A stretch of DNA of 6,377 nt from Acidobacteriota bacterium (GTDB lineage Bacteria; Acidobacteriota; Terriglobia; Terriglobales; Acidobacteriaceae): assembly GCA_003225615.1 (NCBI GenBank), contig QIAS01000130.1:1-6377 (forward strand), given 5' to 3'. The notes beneath the pieces are model-generated. The model made no database searches and was not told where the DNA came from. It saw nothing but the letters and a program-made list of their open reading frames with translations. This document shows positions 1 through 6,377 of the stretch, in pieces (within the stretch, counting starts at the first letter, position 1; each line of letters begins with the position of its first letter). A program made the position numbers and the translations under genes.

Positions 1-230
1 CAAGGAGGAGCCCGCACTAGCCTCAAGTGGACAACGTGCGGATACACATCTGCGATCTAGCCGACGATTTGCTCGCCAGAAGCGCGTTTATCGGGACCAA
101 TCCGGAGGCATTACCCTCGGATTGCCCAGGCGGGCGCAATCCAAGAAATATGGTCAGAATGCCTAAAGATTGGAGGCAGGGGAGAATCAAACTCAACCGG
201 CGCTTTGAAAACCGCAATTTTACAGACCTT
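1..230. other. Non-coding stretch downstream of the receptor gene
   Basis: No convincing gene is visible here. Short open frames exist on both strands: a GTG-start frame on plus from 27 that runs antisense into the receptor gene, and a TTG-start frame on minus from 217 to 23. Neither has a recognisable family, a well-spaced ribosome binding site or a plausible composition. A purine-rich AAGGAGGAG at 2-10 resembles a Shine-Dalgarno sequence, but no start codon lies at a suitable distance. The only structured element is the hairpin at 116-145. The stretch is best read as the 3' untranslated or intergenic region after the receptor. Confidence 0.6.
116..145 (-). terminator. Candidate 3' hairpin after the receptor gene (no U-tract)
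   Basis: Read as minus-strand RNA, CUUGGAUUGC (145-136) pairs with GCAAUCCGAG (125-116). This is a 10-bp stem with one G-U wobble and a GC-rich 10-nt loop that could add two or three further pairs around a bulge. It lies about 85 nt beyond the receptor stop codon on the same strand. No run of U follows on either strand, so it is not a canonical intrinsic terminator. It could be a transcript-stabilising 3' hairpin, a pause site for factor-dependent termination, or part of a dispersed repeat. Confidence 0.4.
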
Positions 231-3200
231 CTAAAAGTACAGCTTCAATGCAAATTGAATAATACGGGGTGCAACACTGGTGCTCCGAATCTGTCCGACC
301 GTAGGATCCAGGGTCAGCGCGGGCACTCCAGTAGTAAGATCCGGCGCAACCGTGCCTGCGTTTACCATGGGGTTTGAAAATGAAGGGGTATTGAACGCAT
401 TGAAGAACTCTGCCCGGAACTCCAACCGCCTGGTTTCACTGTTGCCGAGTGGCGTCTGCTTGATAATCGAGATGTCGAAGTTTCGCTGATCAGGGCCTCT
501 CACGATTCCATTGCCGCTGTTGCCAAACCCTGTCGCCACTCCGTCGCTTCCGATGATCGGCGGCGCCGTGAAACAAGACGTGTTGAAGTAGTTGCTGATC
601 TTGTCAGTCACTGCCCCTCGGGTTTCCACATTCCTGTTCGTACAACCTGGTGCAAGTTGCACGCGATCAAAATTCGTCCCGAAAATGCCGAAGGCGTTGG
701 TAGTGTTGGTGTCGAAAATCGTGAGATGTTGCCCGTTTTGGAATGTGCTGACCCCTGCCACCGACCAGCCTCCCAGCGCCCGCCCCTTCCACCCCGAGAG
801 GACCTTCGGTCCGGGCAGGTCATACACGTAACTGATTACAAATCGTTGCGGCCGCACGAATCCGTCAAAGCCATAGTTTGCCCGCGGGCTATTCTGGTCG
901 CCGAAGAGCGATCCGCCGGTAAACCCGCCGGTCGTATATCCGGGATTGGTCTCCAAAGCAGAGGCTAAAGTGTAGGACGCCAGCAATTGCAGTCCATGGC
1001 TGAAACGCTTGCTCAAACTGGCGCCCAGGGCGTTGTACCAGGATGCGCCGGCCGATTCGACAATCGTCGCAAAGCTCGGATCGAACCCTTCGATCGGCAC
1101 CCGCAGACCGATGTTGCTAGCCGTATTCGAGGTCTCGCCGCGGATCGGATTGCTGGGACTCGCAGAAAGCGCCTGATTGAATGATCTGCCTTGCAGGAGT
1201 TTTGTTCCTCTCGCTCCCTGATAACCGACTTCCAGCATCCAGTTGTTGCTGATCGCGGTCTGCAGATTCAGGCTGTACCGCTGTAGTATCGGCGGCCGAA
1301 AATGCATGGAGAAGATGGTCGGCGTTAAGTCGGATGTCGGCGAATAAGGAGTAAAGATCGGGAAAGCAGGGGAAGGGGGAAGGGCTCCACTAATAGGTCC
1401 CGGGGTTATAAACTGCCGGATGGTGCCCCAGGGTGGCGCTGCTATTAACTGTATAAAAGGCTCTCCTGTGGTCCGAGTGTAGAAAAGTCCGTACCCGCCA
1501 CGCAGTACGAGCCGATTGGTTCCGGGTAGCTGCCACGCAAATCCCACCCGCGGTTCCAGGGCGTTTTGACCATCGTTATTGATCGCAGTATTGGTGCCGA
1601 CCTTTACGACTCCTGGGGGAAGGGCCCCACCGGAAAAATTCGAAGCTACCACGAATCCCTGAAGCGTTCCCGCGTCCGGTGGATTCGGGTTCGCGCGCGC
1701 CGGATCAAAGTTCGAAGCCCGGCCAAGGTTCTCTCCCAACTGCCCCTGGCGCTCGTAACGCAATCCCAGATTCAAGGTCAGGCGCGGAAGGACTTGATAA
1801 TTATCCTGCACAAAGAAATTGCCATCCCAAACCCGCCATTCCCGATCAAAAACCCCCGGCACATCGATACTGAGAAGAACATTTCCCAGCAGAAAGTCCG
1901 CCATGCTCGGAAAAAGCAGACCACCAAAAAAATGGAAATGTTCAAAGTTAAATTGGCTGCGAGTGATGCCGCCGCCAAAATGAAAGGAATGCTTGCCACG
2001 GACATATGCTAGAGAGTCGCTGAAATCGTAAAAGTTCTGGGTAATCGAGAGACCTTGTCCGTTGCCCCCAACATTGAAGCCGCCGTCCACCAAAAGATCG
2101 GGAAACGGATTGTCAAATGACGGCGCCGGCACACAGACGCTTGCCAAGGTCAAGGTGCCTGAAACACTACCCGCACATGCCGGAGTGTTCGCAAACTTCA
2201 CCTTGGCATAATCCTGCCCAAGTACACCCGCCAGACGGTGAAATCCCAGCACGGCTTGATTCAGAAGGCGGTTGTTAAACGTATGCGTCTGGGTCAGAGA
2301 GAAAGTGCGGAAACCATTGGTAAACGCTTGCGGGAATCCCGCCACCGTGACTGCCGATACGCCCAGCTGGTTTGAAGGAAACGCGCCTATCTGGTCGCTG
2401 TTCATAAAGAAGAATTTGCCGGAAAGCTGATTCTTCTCACTGTGGTAGAAATCCAGATTGGTAATAAATTGATCGTCCCGATAGGCGCAGGGAGACGTAA
2501 AAGTACTCTGCCCCGTGGCCGCGTTCTGTGGCGCTGGGACTACGAAACTTCCGTTTTGCAGTTGCGCATTCAAAAGTGCAAGGGCAGTGGGCGAAATATC
2601 CGCACCGGAAGTAATTGTTCCCCCCAGGACCCCCGACTGTCCCGTAAATTCTTGTGCCAGCGCCGCCGCCGTTCGGCTCGACGCATCATTCGTTAGGCCC
2701 AGCGGAAGAGTCCCGGTAGTCAGACAGCCGCCACTATTATCCAAGCCGTCTCGTTCGCGAGTGCCCTGATAAGAAACAAAAAACATTACTTTGTTCGCTT
2801 TTACCGGCCCGCCCAAGGTGAACCCGAATTGGTTCTCATTCAGCACCCCACGCGGCTGGTTTTGCTGTTTCAGAAAATAGTCATTGGCATTTAAGGCCGT
2901 ATTGCGAAAGTACTCCCACACATCTCCGTGAAACTGATTCGTTCCCGATTTTGTAACCACGTCGACATTGGCGCCTCCGTTGCGGCCGTACGAGGCATCG
3001 TATTGTCCAGTCTGAACCTTGAACTCCTGGATCGCGTCGGGATTAGGTACAGGAACTCCACCGCTAATGTTTGCCTGTCCTGCGAGATCGTTGACTTCGG
3101 TTCCATTCATCTGGAAGTTATTGTCATTAGTGGAACTGCCTGCGACTGAGTAACCCCCGGTCGTGGCCGACAAACTCGTGCTCCCCCGTCCGATATCAGC

Positions 3201-3800
3201 CCCGTTATTTACGTCACCCGAGACACCAGGGGAAAGCCCGAGGATCTGCGTGTAGTTCCGAGATACAAGTGGCAGGTTCTCCACCATTCGTTGATCTGTG
3301 GTATGCCCCAATGCGCTCGAAGTGGTCTCCAGTTGCATCGGTTCAGCCTGCACGGTCATGGCTTCGCTGAAGGAGCCTACCCGGAGCTGCACATTCAGGG
3401 TTGCGGTTTCGGTGATGTTGACCTTCACTTCTTTAAAAACCGCGGTTGTAAAATCTTTTTTTGCGGCCTCCATCTTGTACACATCTGGAGGAAGCAAGCC
3501 GACCAAGTATTTACCGTTGTCCTGCGTGACCGCGCTACGCGTCTGACCTCTGTTTGTGCTCGTGACGGTGATTGTGACGCCAGGCATGACCCTGCCGCTC
3601 TGATCAGTGACGGTGCCGTTCAGAGCGCCCGTCTGCGCGGTTTGGGCCGCGCTGGGGGCTCCGGAAAGGCAAAGCAACAGAAAACCCGTCGCCAAAGCGG
3701 TTTTGGATCTTGAAAATGTCTTGCCGAGCGTGAAAGCGCTTGATGAGCGGAACAGAGAAATCGAGATCACTCTACGAGTTTTCTTTGCCGCGGTCTTCAT
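231..3800 (-). CDS. TonB-dependent receptor, Oar-like, with carboxypeptidase-regulatory-like N-terminal domain
   Basis: Complete 1189-aa outer-membrane protein, expected to take up a bulky substrate with TonB/ExbBD energy. The n-region is long and basic (about residues 1-34), followed by a hydrophobic core (ALATGFLLLCLSG, 35-47) and probable signal peptidase I cleavage near 53 (SAAQ). Residues about 58-140 form a CarboxypepD_reg-like beta-sandwich (GTVTDQSGRVMPGVTITV). SEAMTVQAEP (145-154) resembles a TonB-box-type segment. The plug covers about 160-290 (DAIQEFKVQTGQYDASYGRN, then VVTKSGTNQFHG), and the barrel runs from about 290 to a C-terminal aromatic residue (ALKLYF), as expected for BamA-dependent insertion. 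Six mature cysteines fall in three consecutive pairs. The ATG at 3800 is preferred because GAGGAG lies 7 nt upstream and the signal peptide follows. The frame is open upstream to 4031, but that part has no signal or family character. The gene overlaps the regulator end by 29 bp. Substrate unknown. Confidence 0.93.
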   Translation of the reverse strand: MKTAAKKTRRVISISLFRSSSAFTLGKTFSRSKTALATGFLLLCLSGAPSAAQTAQTGALNGTVTDQSGRVMPGVTITVTSTNRGQTRSAVTQDNGKYLVGLLPPDVYKMEAAKKDFTTAVFKEVKVNITETATLNVQLRVGSFSEAMTVQAEPMQLETTSSALGHTTDQRMVENLPLVSRNYTQILGLSPGVSGDVNNGADIGRGSTSLSATTGGYSVAGSSTNDNNFQMNGTEVNDLAGQANISGGVPVPNPDAIQEFKVQTGQYDASYGRNGGANVDVVTKSGTNQFHGDVWEYFRNTALNANDYFLKQQNQPRGVLNENQFGFTLGGPVKANKVMFFVSYQGTRERDGLDNSGGCLTTGTLPLGLTNDASSRTAAALAQEFTGQSGVLGGTITSGADISPTALALLNAQLQNGSFVVPAPQNAATGQSTFTSPCAYRDDQFITNLDFYHSEKNQLSGKFFFMNSDQIGAFPSNQLGVSAVTVAGFPQAFTNGFRTFSLTQTHTFNNRLLNQAVLGFHRLAGVLGQDYAKVKFANTPACAGSVSGTLTLASVCVPAPSFDNPFPDLLVDGGFNVGGNGQGLSITQNFYDFSDSLAYVRGKHSFHFGGGITRSQFNFEHFHFFGGLLFPSMADFLLGNVLLSIDVPGVFDREWRVWDGNFFVQDNYQVLPRLTLNLGLRYERQGQLGENLGRASNFDPARANPNPPDAGTLQGFVVASNFSGGALPPGVVKVGTNTAINNDGQNALEPRVGFAWQLPGTNRLVLRGGYGLFYTRTTGEPFIQLIAAPPWGTIRQFITPGPISGALPPSPAFPIFTPYSPTSDLTPTIFSMHFRPPILQRYSLNLQTAISNNWMLEVGYQGARGTKLLQGRSFNQALSASPSNPIRGETSNTASNIGLRVPIEGFDPSFATIVESAGASWYNALGASLSKRFSHGLQLLASYTLASALETNPGYTTGGFTGGSLFGDQNSPRANYGFDGFVRPQRFVISYVYDLPGPKVLSGWKGRALGGWSVAGVSTFQNGQHLTIFDTNTTNAFGIFGTNFDRVQLAPGCTNRNVETRGAVTDKISNYFNTSCFTAPPIIGSDGVATGFGNSGNGIVRGPDQRNFDISIIKQTPLGNSETRRLEFRAEFFNAFNTPSFSNPMVNAGTVAPDLTTGVPALTLDPTVGQIRSTSVAPRIIQFALKLYF

Positions 3801-4773
3801 AACCGTTCTCCTCGAACCTGCTGCGAGACTCGGCGTCTGACGTCGAATACCAGCGGGTACCTGATCGAAATTCTTGTTCTTTGTCGCGCAACAGGGTGAG
3901 CGAGCGTTGCGGGTTGATGTGGGCGCAAGCCGCCAGCAACGCATTAATCGCCGCGAGAGGCGCCACATACGATCCATGAAATGCAGAACTGGCAATCGAG
4001 GTAATCCAGAATGAATCGGAGAAACGGGCAACCGGCGAGGTGTCGCTGTTGGTGATGCCGAACGTCGGAACCTTATGGTCGCGCGCCCGGATCAACGAAT
4101 CCACCGTGGCACGCAGGCAACGCCCGAAGCTAATGCCAATCAACAGGTCTTTTGGACCAAGAAGATTTACTTTTTGCTGCAAATTTCCCGTCGAGCCTTC
4201 GGGAGCTTCGGCATCGTGGCCGAGTGTAACCAAGCCATAAGCCAGCAGGCGCGCCAGGGGGGCGGCAAAATCCACGCCGACAACTAAAATCCGCCGCGCC
4301 CGGTGAATACGCTTTGCGACCTCGATGACGCGATCGGCATGCAGGCTGGAGCGCAAAGAATCGAGATTACGTGACTCCATCGCGAGACATTGATTAATAC
4401 GGTCGGCCAAACCGCGACGCTCTCGCGTGGCCGATTTCATTGCTTTGTAGGGAGTAATGCGGCTTACGAAATGAGACCGTAAGTCGGCGAGAAAATCCCC
4501 GTAACACTTGTATCGCAGCACTTGAACGGTGCGCACAATCGTGGCCGTATCCACCTCATAGCGTTTGGCCAACTCGCGTGAAGAAAGAAAGTAGGTGTCC
4601 TGGCAGTTATCCAGGATCTCGCGCAGCAGTTTTCGGCGACTTGTGCTCAGGTCGGCTTCGGCCTTGGCAAAGCGGCTTTCGAGAGCGGTCATCCAGACCG
4701 TTCGCTCCTCGCCGGGCTTGCCATCCGCGTGGGATTGAGCACGATTATCCGTCTTGTCCCCGTCCAGATTCAT
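3772..4773 (-). CDS. MurR/RpiR-family transcriptional regulator (HTH + SIS domain)
   Basis: A 333-aa cytoplasmic DNA-binding regulator. Residues about 44-105 form the RpiR-type N-terminal helix-turn-helix (ILDNCQDTYFLSSRELAKRY, then VDTATIVRTVQVLRYKCYGDF). Residues about 148-275 form an SIS fold (RRILVVGVDFAAPLARLLAYG, DLLIGISF, VPTFGITNSDTSPVARFSDS). In characterised family members this domain binds a phosphosugar or a related metabolite and changes DNA binding. Here the two usual ligand loops are atypical: GVDFA (166-170) where GxGxS is common, and ISFGRCL (214-220) where ISxSGxT is common. A hydrophilic tail of about 45 residues follows. The ATG at 4773 has no clear Shine-Dalgarno sequence. 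ATG 4692 (Met28) has GAGGAG 12 nt upstream and keeps the whole HTH, so it is a real alternative. The gene is divergent from the hydrolase, overlaps the receptor and probably autoregulates. Confidence 0.9.
   Translation of the reverse strand: MNLDGDKTDNRAQSHADGKPGEERTVWMTALESRFAKAEADLSTSRRKLLREILDNCQDTYFLSSRELAKRYEVDTATIVRTVQVLRYKCYGDFLADLRSHFVSRITPYKAMKSATRERRGLADRINQCLAMESRNLDSLRSSLHADRVIEVAKRIHRARRILVVGVDFAAPLARLLAYGLVTLGHDAEAPEGSTGNLQQKVNLLGPKDLLIGISFGRCLRATVDSLIRARDHKVPTFGITNSDTSPVARFSDSFWITSIASSAFHGSYVAPLAAINALLAACAHINPQRSLTLLRDKEQEFRSGTRWYSTSDAESRSRFEENGYEDRGKENS
3808..3813 (-). promoter_or_regulatory. Ribosome binding site of the receptor gene, inside the regulator gene
   Basis: GAGGAG on the minus strand lies 7 nt before the ATG at 3800. 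It decides the receptor start in favour of 3800 over upstream in-frame starts as far as 4031. Because it lies within the last codons of the regulator, ribosomes translating the regulator pass over it, which suggests translational coupling. Confidence 0.75.
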
Positions 4774-4823
4774 GGCTAGTGAGCAGACCCGGCGGGGCGC
4801 CTCGCGCCATTTCCGCTGGTCGC

Positions 4824-4853
4824 TGTGTACACCATTTGCTGCATGGATGTCAA
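4824..4853 (-). promoter_or_regulatory. Candidate sigma-70-type promoter for the regulator-receptor operon
   Basis: On the minus strand a perfect TTGACA (4853-4848) is followed after 18 bp by TACACA (4829-4824), which matches the TATAAT consensus at only three of six positions. Transcription would start near 4817, leaving a leader of about 45 nt before the ATG at 4773. The first 16-bp repeat fills most of the spacer and touches the -10, and the second lies just upstream of the -35, so a bound protein would interfere with polymerase. The -35 is good but the -10 is weak. Confidence 0.45.
4829..4844 (+). repeat. Operator-like direct repeat, copy 1
   Basis: ACACCATTTGCTGCAT. It matches copy 2 at 14 of 16 positions, and both differences are C/T transitions. 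The core contains the partial dyad CAnCA-TT-TGnTG (4830-4841), the kind of symmetry expected for a dimeric helix-turn-helix protein. This copy lies in the spacer of the candidate regulator promoter, a position suited to repression. Assigning it to the RpiR-family protein is inference from proximity. Confidence 0.6.
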
Positions 4854-4860
4854 ATACAAA

Positions 4861-4876
4861 ACATCATTTGTTGCAT
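4861..4876 (+). repeat. Operator-like direct repeat, copy 2
   Basis: ACATCATTTGTTGCAT, in the same orientation as copy 1 and starting exactly 32 bp further on, close to three helical turns. Two bound dimers would therefore sit on the same face of the DNA. The same CAnCA-TT-TGnTG partial dyad lies at 4862-4873. This copy is upstream of the regulator's -35 and directly before TTGACG (4878-4883) on the hydrolase side, so it could serve both transcripts. A short CAAAA/TTTTG inverted repeat (4857-4861 and 4876-4880) brackets it. Confidence 0.6.
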
Positions 4877-4923
4877 TTTGACGGGAGTCATGGCAAGATG
4901 TGGCGGCCACGGACAGCCCAAAG

Positions 4924-4928
4924 GGAGG
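4924..4928 (+). promoter_or_regulatory. Ribosome binding site of the serine hydrolase
   Basis: GGAGG within AAGGGAGGGA lies 8 nt before the ATG at 4937, a near-ideal Shine-Dalgarno spacing. It favours 4937 over the upstream in-frame ATG at 4898, which has only a weaker GGGAG 10 nt before it and would add 13 residues ahead of the signal peptide. Confidence 0.7.
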
Positions 4929-4936
4929 GACAGGTG

Positions 4937-6377
4937 ATGGGACGAATTTTCGGCTCTCTGCAGGCCGCCTGCCTGGCAATTCTCGTCCTTCCCGCGATCG
5001 GTCAGCCCGCGGCGGCGCCATCGAAGCACTCCCCAGGTCTGGCCTCGCTTGACCAGTTCATTCCCGCGCAGATGCAGAAGTGGAAGGTCCCGGGTGTGGC
5101 TATTGCGGTCGTGCAGCACAAGCAGATCATTTATTCCCATGGATTCGGCTTACGCAACGTCAAGAAAAATGATCCCGTCACCACCAGAACGCTTTTCGCC
5201 ATTGGTTCAATCTCCAAATCGTTTACCTCGCTCTCCATGGGAATTCTGAACGACCAAGGCAAACTCGATTGGGACAAGCCGGTGCGGCAATATCTTCCGG
5301 AATTCCAAATGTATGACCCCGTAGCCAGCGAATGGATGACTCCACGGGACTTGATCAGTCATCGAACCGGATTCGCAGGTCACGATCTGGTCTGGTATTC
5401 ATCCGACTTCAGTCGCGAAGACCTCGTCCACCGTCTCCGCTTCCTGCAAAGCAACCGTGACTTTCGCAGTGGCTACCACTACAACAACATGCTGGTTATG
5501 ACCGCCGGATATATAGTAGGAAAAGTTTCCGGCCAGGGTTGGGAAGGTTTTGTGAAGCAGCGCATCTTCGAGCCGCTGCACATGGCGAGCAGCAATTTTT
5601 TCGTTCTTGACAGCCAGAAAAGCGCCGACTTCGCCCGTCCCTACCGGAAAGATGAGCATTCCGAAACCATAAATGAGACCCCGTTTTATGACATCCATAG
5701 CGTAGGTCCGGCTGGATCCATCAACTCCAATGTGGAAGAAATGGCCTCCTACGCGATTTTTCAGCTCGGGGAGGGCAAGGCGGGAGACCAGCAGATTGTT
5801 TCCAAATCGAACCTGGATCTGACCCACACTTCGCAAGTTCCGATGGGCGGCCAACCGGAATTTAAGGAACTTGGCGCGCGGGACTACGGCATGGGCTGGG
5901 TGGTCACGTCATACCGTGGGCATCGGATGATATGGCACAACGGCGGAATCGACGGCTTCTACGCGCTCCTTACCATGTTGCCGGATGAAGACCTGGCCGT
6001 AATAATACTCACTAATCTCCAGGATCAGCCCGTCCCGGAGGTTGTAGCCTACCACATTTTCGATCACATGCTCGCGCTGGATGCCATCGACTGGTCAGGG
6101 CGTTTCCAGGAACTTGAGCAGAAGCAGAAAGCTGCAGAAGAGGACGCGAAAAAGACAGGAGTGACAAACCGGAAATCCGCAACGCATCCCTCCCACGAGC
6201 TGAAGGATTACACCGGCCAATATGAGAACGACGGGTATGGCGTCCTCGCTATCCAATCCGCAGGCGATCACTTCTCGGTGACTCTAAATAAAATCTCGGC
6301 TCCTCTGCAGCATTATCACTATGACGTCTTTGAGGTGCCGGAAAACACCACCTGGGCCTTGGAAAAAATCAAGCTCC
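4937..6377 (+). CDS. Secreted serine hydrolase, class C beta-lactamase/CubicO (S12) family, with DUF3471-like C-terminal domain (3' end outside window)
   Basis: Partial: 480 codons are present with no stop before the right edge. The N-terminus is a signal peptide (MGRIFGSLQAACLAILVLPA, cleavage probably near 22-27), so the enzyme should act in the periplasm or outside the cell. Residues about 35-380 form the beta-lactamase/transpeptidase-like fold with all three active-site motifs: SxxK as SISK (Ser91 nucleophile, Lys94), YxN as YNN (Tyr182-Asn184) and HxG as HNGG (His334). A charged, Lys/Glu-rich linker (about 388-420) leads to a region starting ELKDYTGQYEN (about 421 on) that resembles DUF3471. 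Family members include D-amino-acid peptidases, D-alanyl-D-alanine carboxypeptidases, esterases and beta-lactamases, so the reaction cannot be fixed from motifs alone. The HNGG in place of the lactamase KTG argues against a classical AmpC role. It is divergent from the regulator and probably co-regulated with the receptor. Confidence 0.92.
   Translation, partial: MGRIFGSLQAACLAILVLPAIGQPAAAPSKHSPGLASLDQFIPAQMQKWKVPGVAIAVVQHKQIIYSHGFGLRNVKKNDPVTTRTLFAIGSISKSFTSLSMGILNDQGKLDWDKPVRQYLPEFQMYDPVASEWMTPRDLISHRTGFAGHDLVWYSSDFSREDLVHRLRFLQSNRDFRSGYHYNNMLVMTAGYIVGKVSGQGWEGFVKQRIFEPLHMASSNFFVLDSQKSADFARPYRKDEHSETINETPFYDIHSVGPAGSINSNVEEMASYAIFQLGEGKAGDQQIVSKSNLDLTHTSQVPMGGQPEFKELGARDYGMGWVVTSYRGHRMIWHNGGIDGFYALLTMLPDEDLAVIILTNLQDQPVPEVVAYHIFDHMLALDAIDWSGRFQELEQKQKAAEEDAKKTGVTNRKSATHPSHELKDYTGQYENDGYGVLAIQSAGDHFSVTLNKISAPLQHYHYDVFEVPENTTWALEKIKL

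Larger units (their letters stand above)
4774..4936. promoter_or_regulatory. Divergent regulatory region between regulator and hydrolase
   Basis: This 163-bp gap separates two diverging genes and must hold promoters for both transcripts. Its centre (about 4829-4883) is AT-richer than its flanks and carries the paired 16-bp repeats and a TTGACA box facing the regulator. On the plus strand, TTGACG at 4878-4883 abuts the second repeat and could be a -35 element for the hydrolase, but no convincing -10 follows at 16-18 bp, so that promoter is not called. Control of both directions by the adjacent regulator is inferred from the arrangement. Confidence 0.7.

Noticed and set aside
23..217. Minus-strand 64-aa open frame with a TTG start downstream of the receptor
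   Set aside because: Weak start codon, no ribosome binding site, no family resemblance, and it contains the 116-145 hairpin. A hydrophobic stretch near its start is not enough to call a gene.
27..377. Plus-strand 116-aa open frame with a GTG start covering the left-edge region
   Set aside because: Two fifths of it is antisense to the well-supported receptor C-terminus, it has no recognisable family, and AAGGAGGAG at 2-10 is too far from the GTG to serve it.
1566..2012. Plus-strand 148-aa open frame inside the receptor gene
   Set aside because: Shadow of the receptor on the opposite strand; Lys/Arg-rich low-information translation without a recognised domain.
3663..3680. Possible lipobox (FLLLC) in the receptor signal peptide
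   Set aside because: LLLC lacks the small residue normally found before the lipidated cysteine, and a normal signal peptidase I site (SAAQ) follows shortly after.
3801..4031. 77-residue N-terminal extension of the receptor reading frame
   Set aside because: It lies in another frame of the regulator's coding sequence, has no signal peptide at its start, and the strong ribosome binding site and signal peptide at 3800 mark the real start.
4878..4906. Plus-strand promoter for the hydrolase starting from TTGACG
   Set aside because: The -35 is good, but the sequence 16-18 bp downstream (around GTGGCGG) has no resemblance to a -10 element, so it is mentioned only as a possibility.
5399..5854. Minus-strand 151-aa open frame inside the hydrolase gene
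   Set aside because: Shadow of the hydrolase, whose active-site motifs are encoded in sense in the same stretch.

Overview
The window looks like chromosomal DNA of a moderately GC-rich Gram-negative bacterium, most likely an Acidobacteriota member (Terriglobia/Solibacter-like). The main reason is the very large outer-membrane receptor with an N-terminal carboxypeptidase-regulatory-like domain, a type greatly expanded in that phylum. The taxonomic call is an inference from protein style, not from a marker gene.

Layout: positions 1-230 hold no convincing gene, only a strong hairpin (116-145) downstream of the receptor gene. A 1189-aa TonB-dependent, Oar-like outer-membrane receptor is encoded on the minus strand (231-3800). 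Directly upstream on the same strand, and overlapping it by 29 bp, is a 333-aa MurR/RpiR-family regulator (HTH plus SIS domain, 3772-4773). A 163-bp divergent intergenic region (4774-4936) follows. It carries a candidate promoter for the regulator and two copies of a 16-bp direct repeat exactly 32 bp apart. On the plus strand, a secreted serine hydrolase of the class C beta-lactamase/CubicO (S12) family starts at 4937 and runs off the right edge.

Working model (inference): the window is a self-contained divergent uptake module. The receptor would import a ligand across the outer membrane, the exported S12 hydrolase would process a peptide, ester or amide in the periplasm, and the regulator would sense a cytoplasmic product and control both transcripts through the repeats. 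The regulator's SIS domain departs from the usual sugar-phosphate-binding loops, so the ligand need not be a phosphosugar. Peptidoglycan fragments or D-amino-acid peptides are reasonable guesses given the hydrolase family, but nothing in the sequence proves the substrate.
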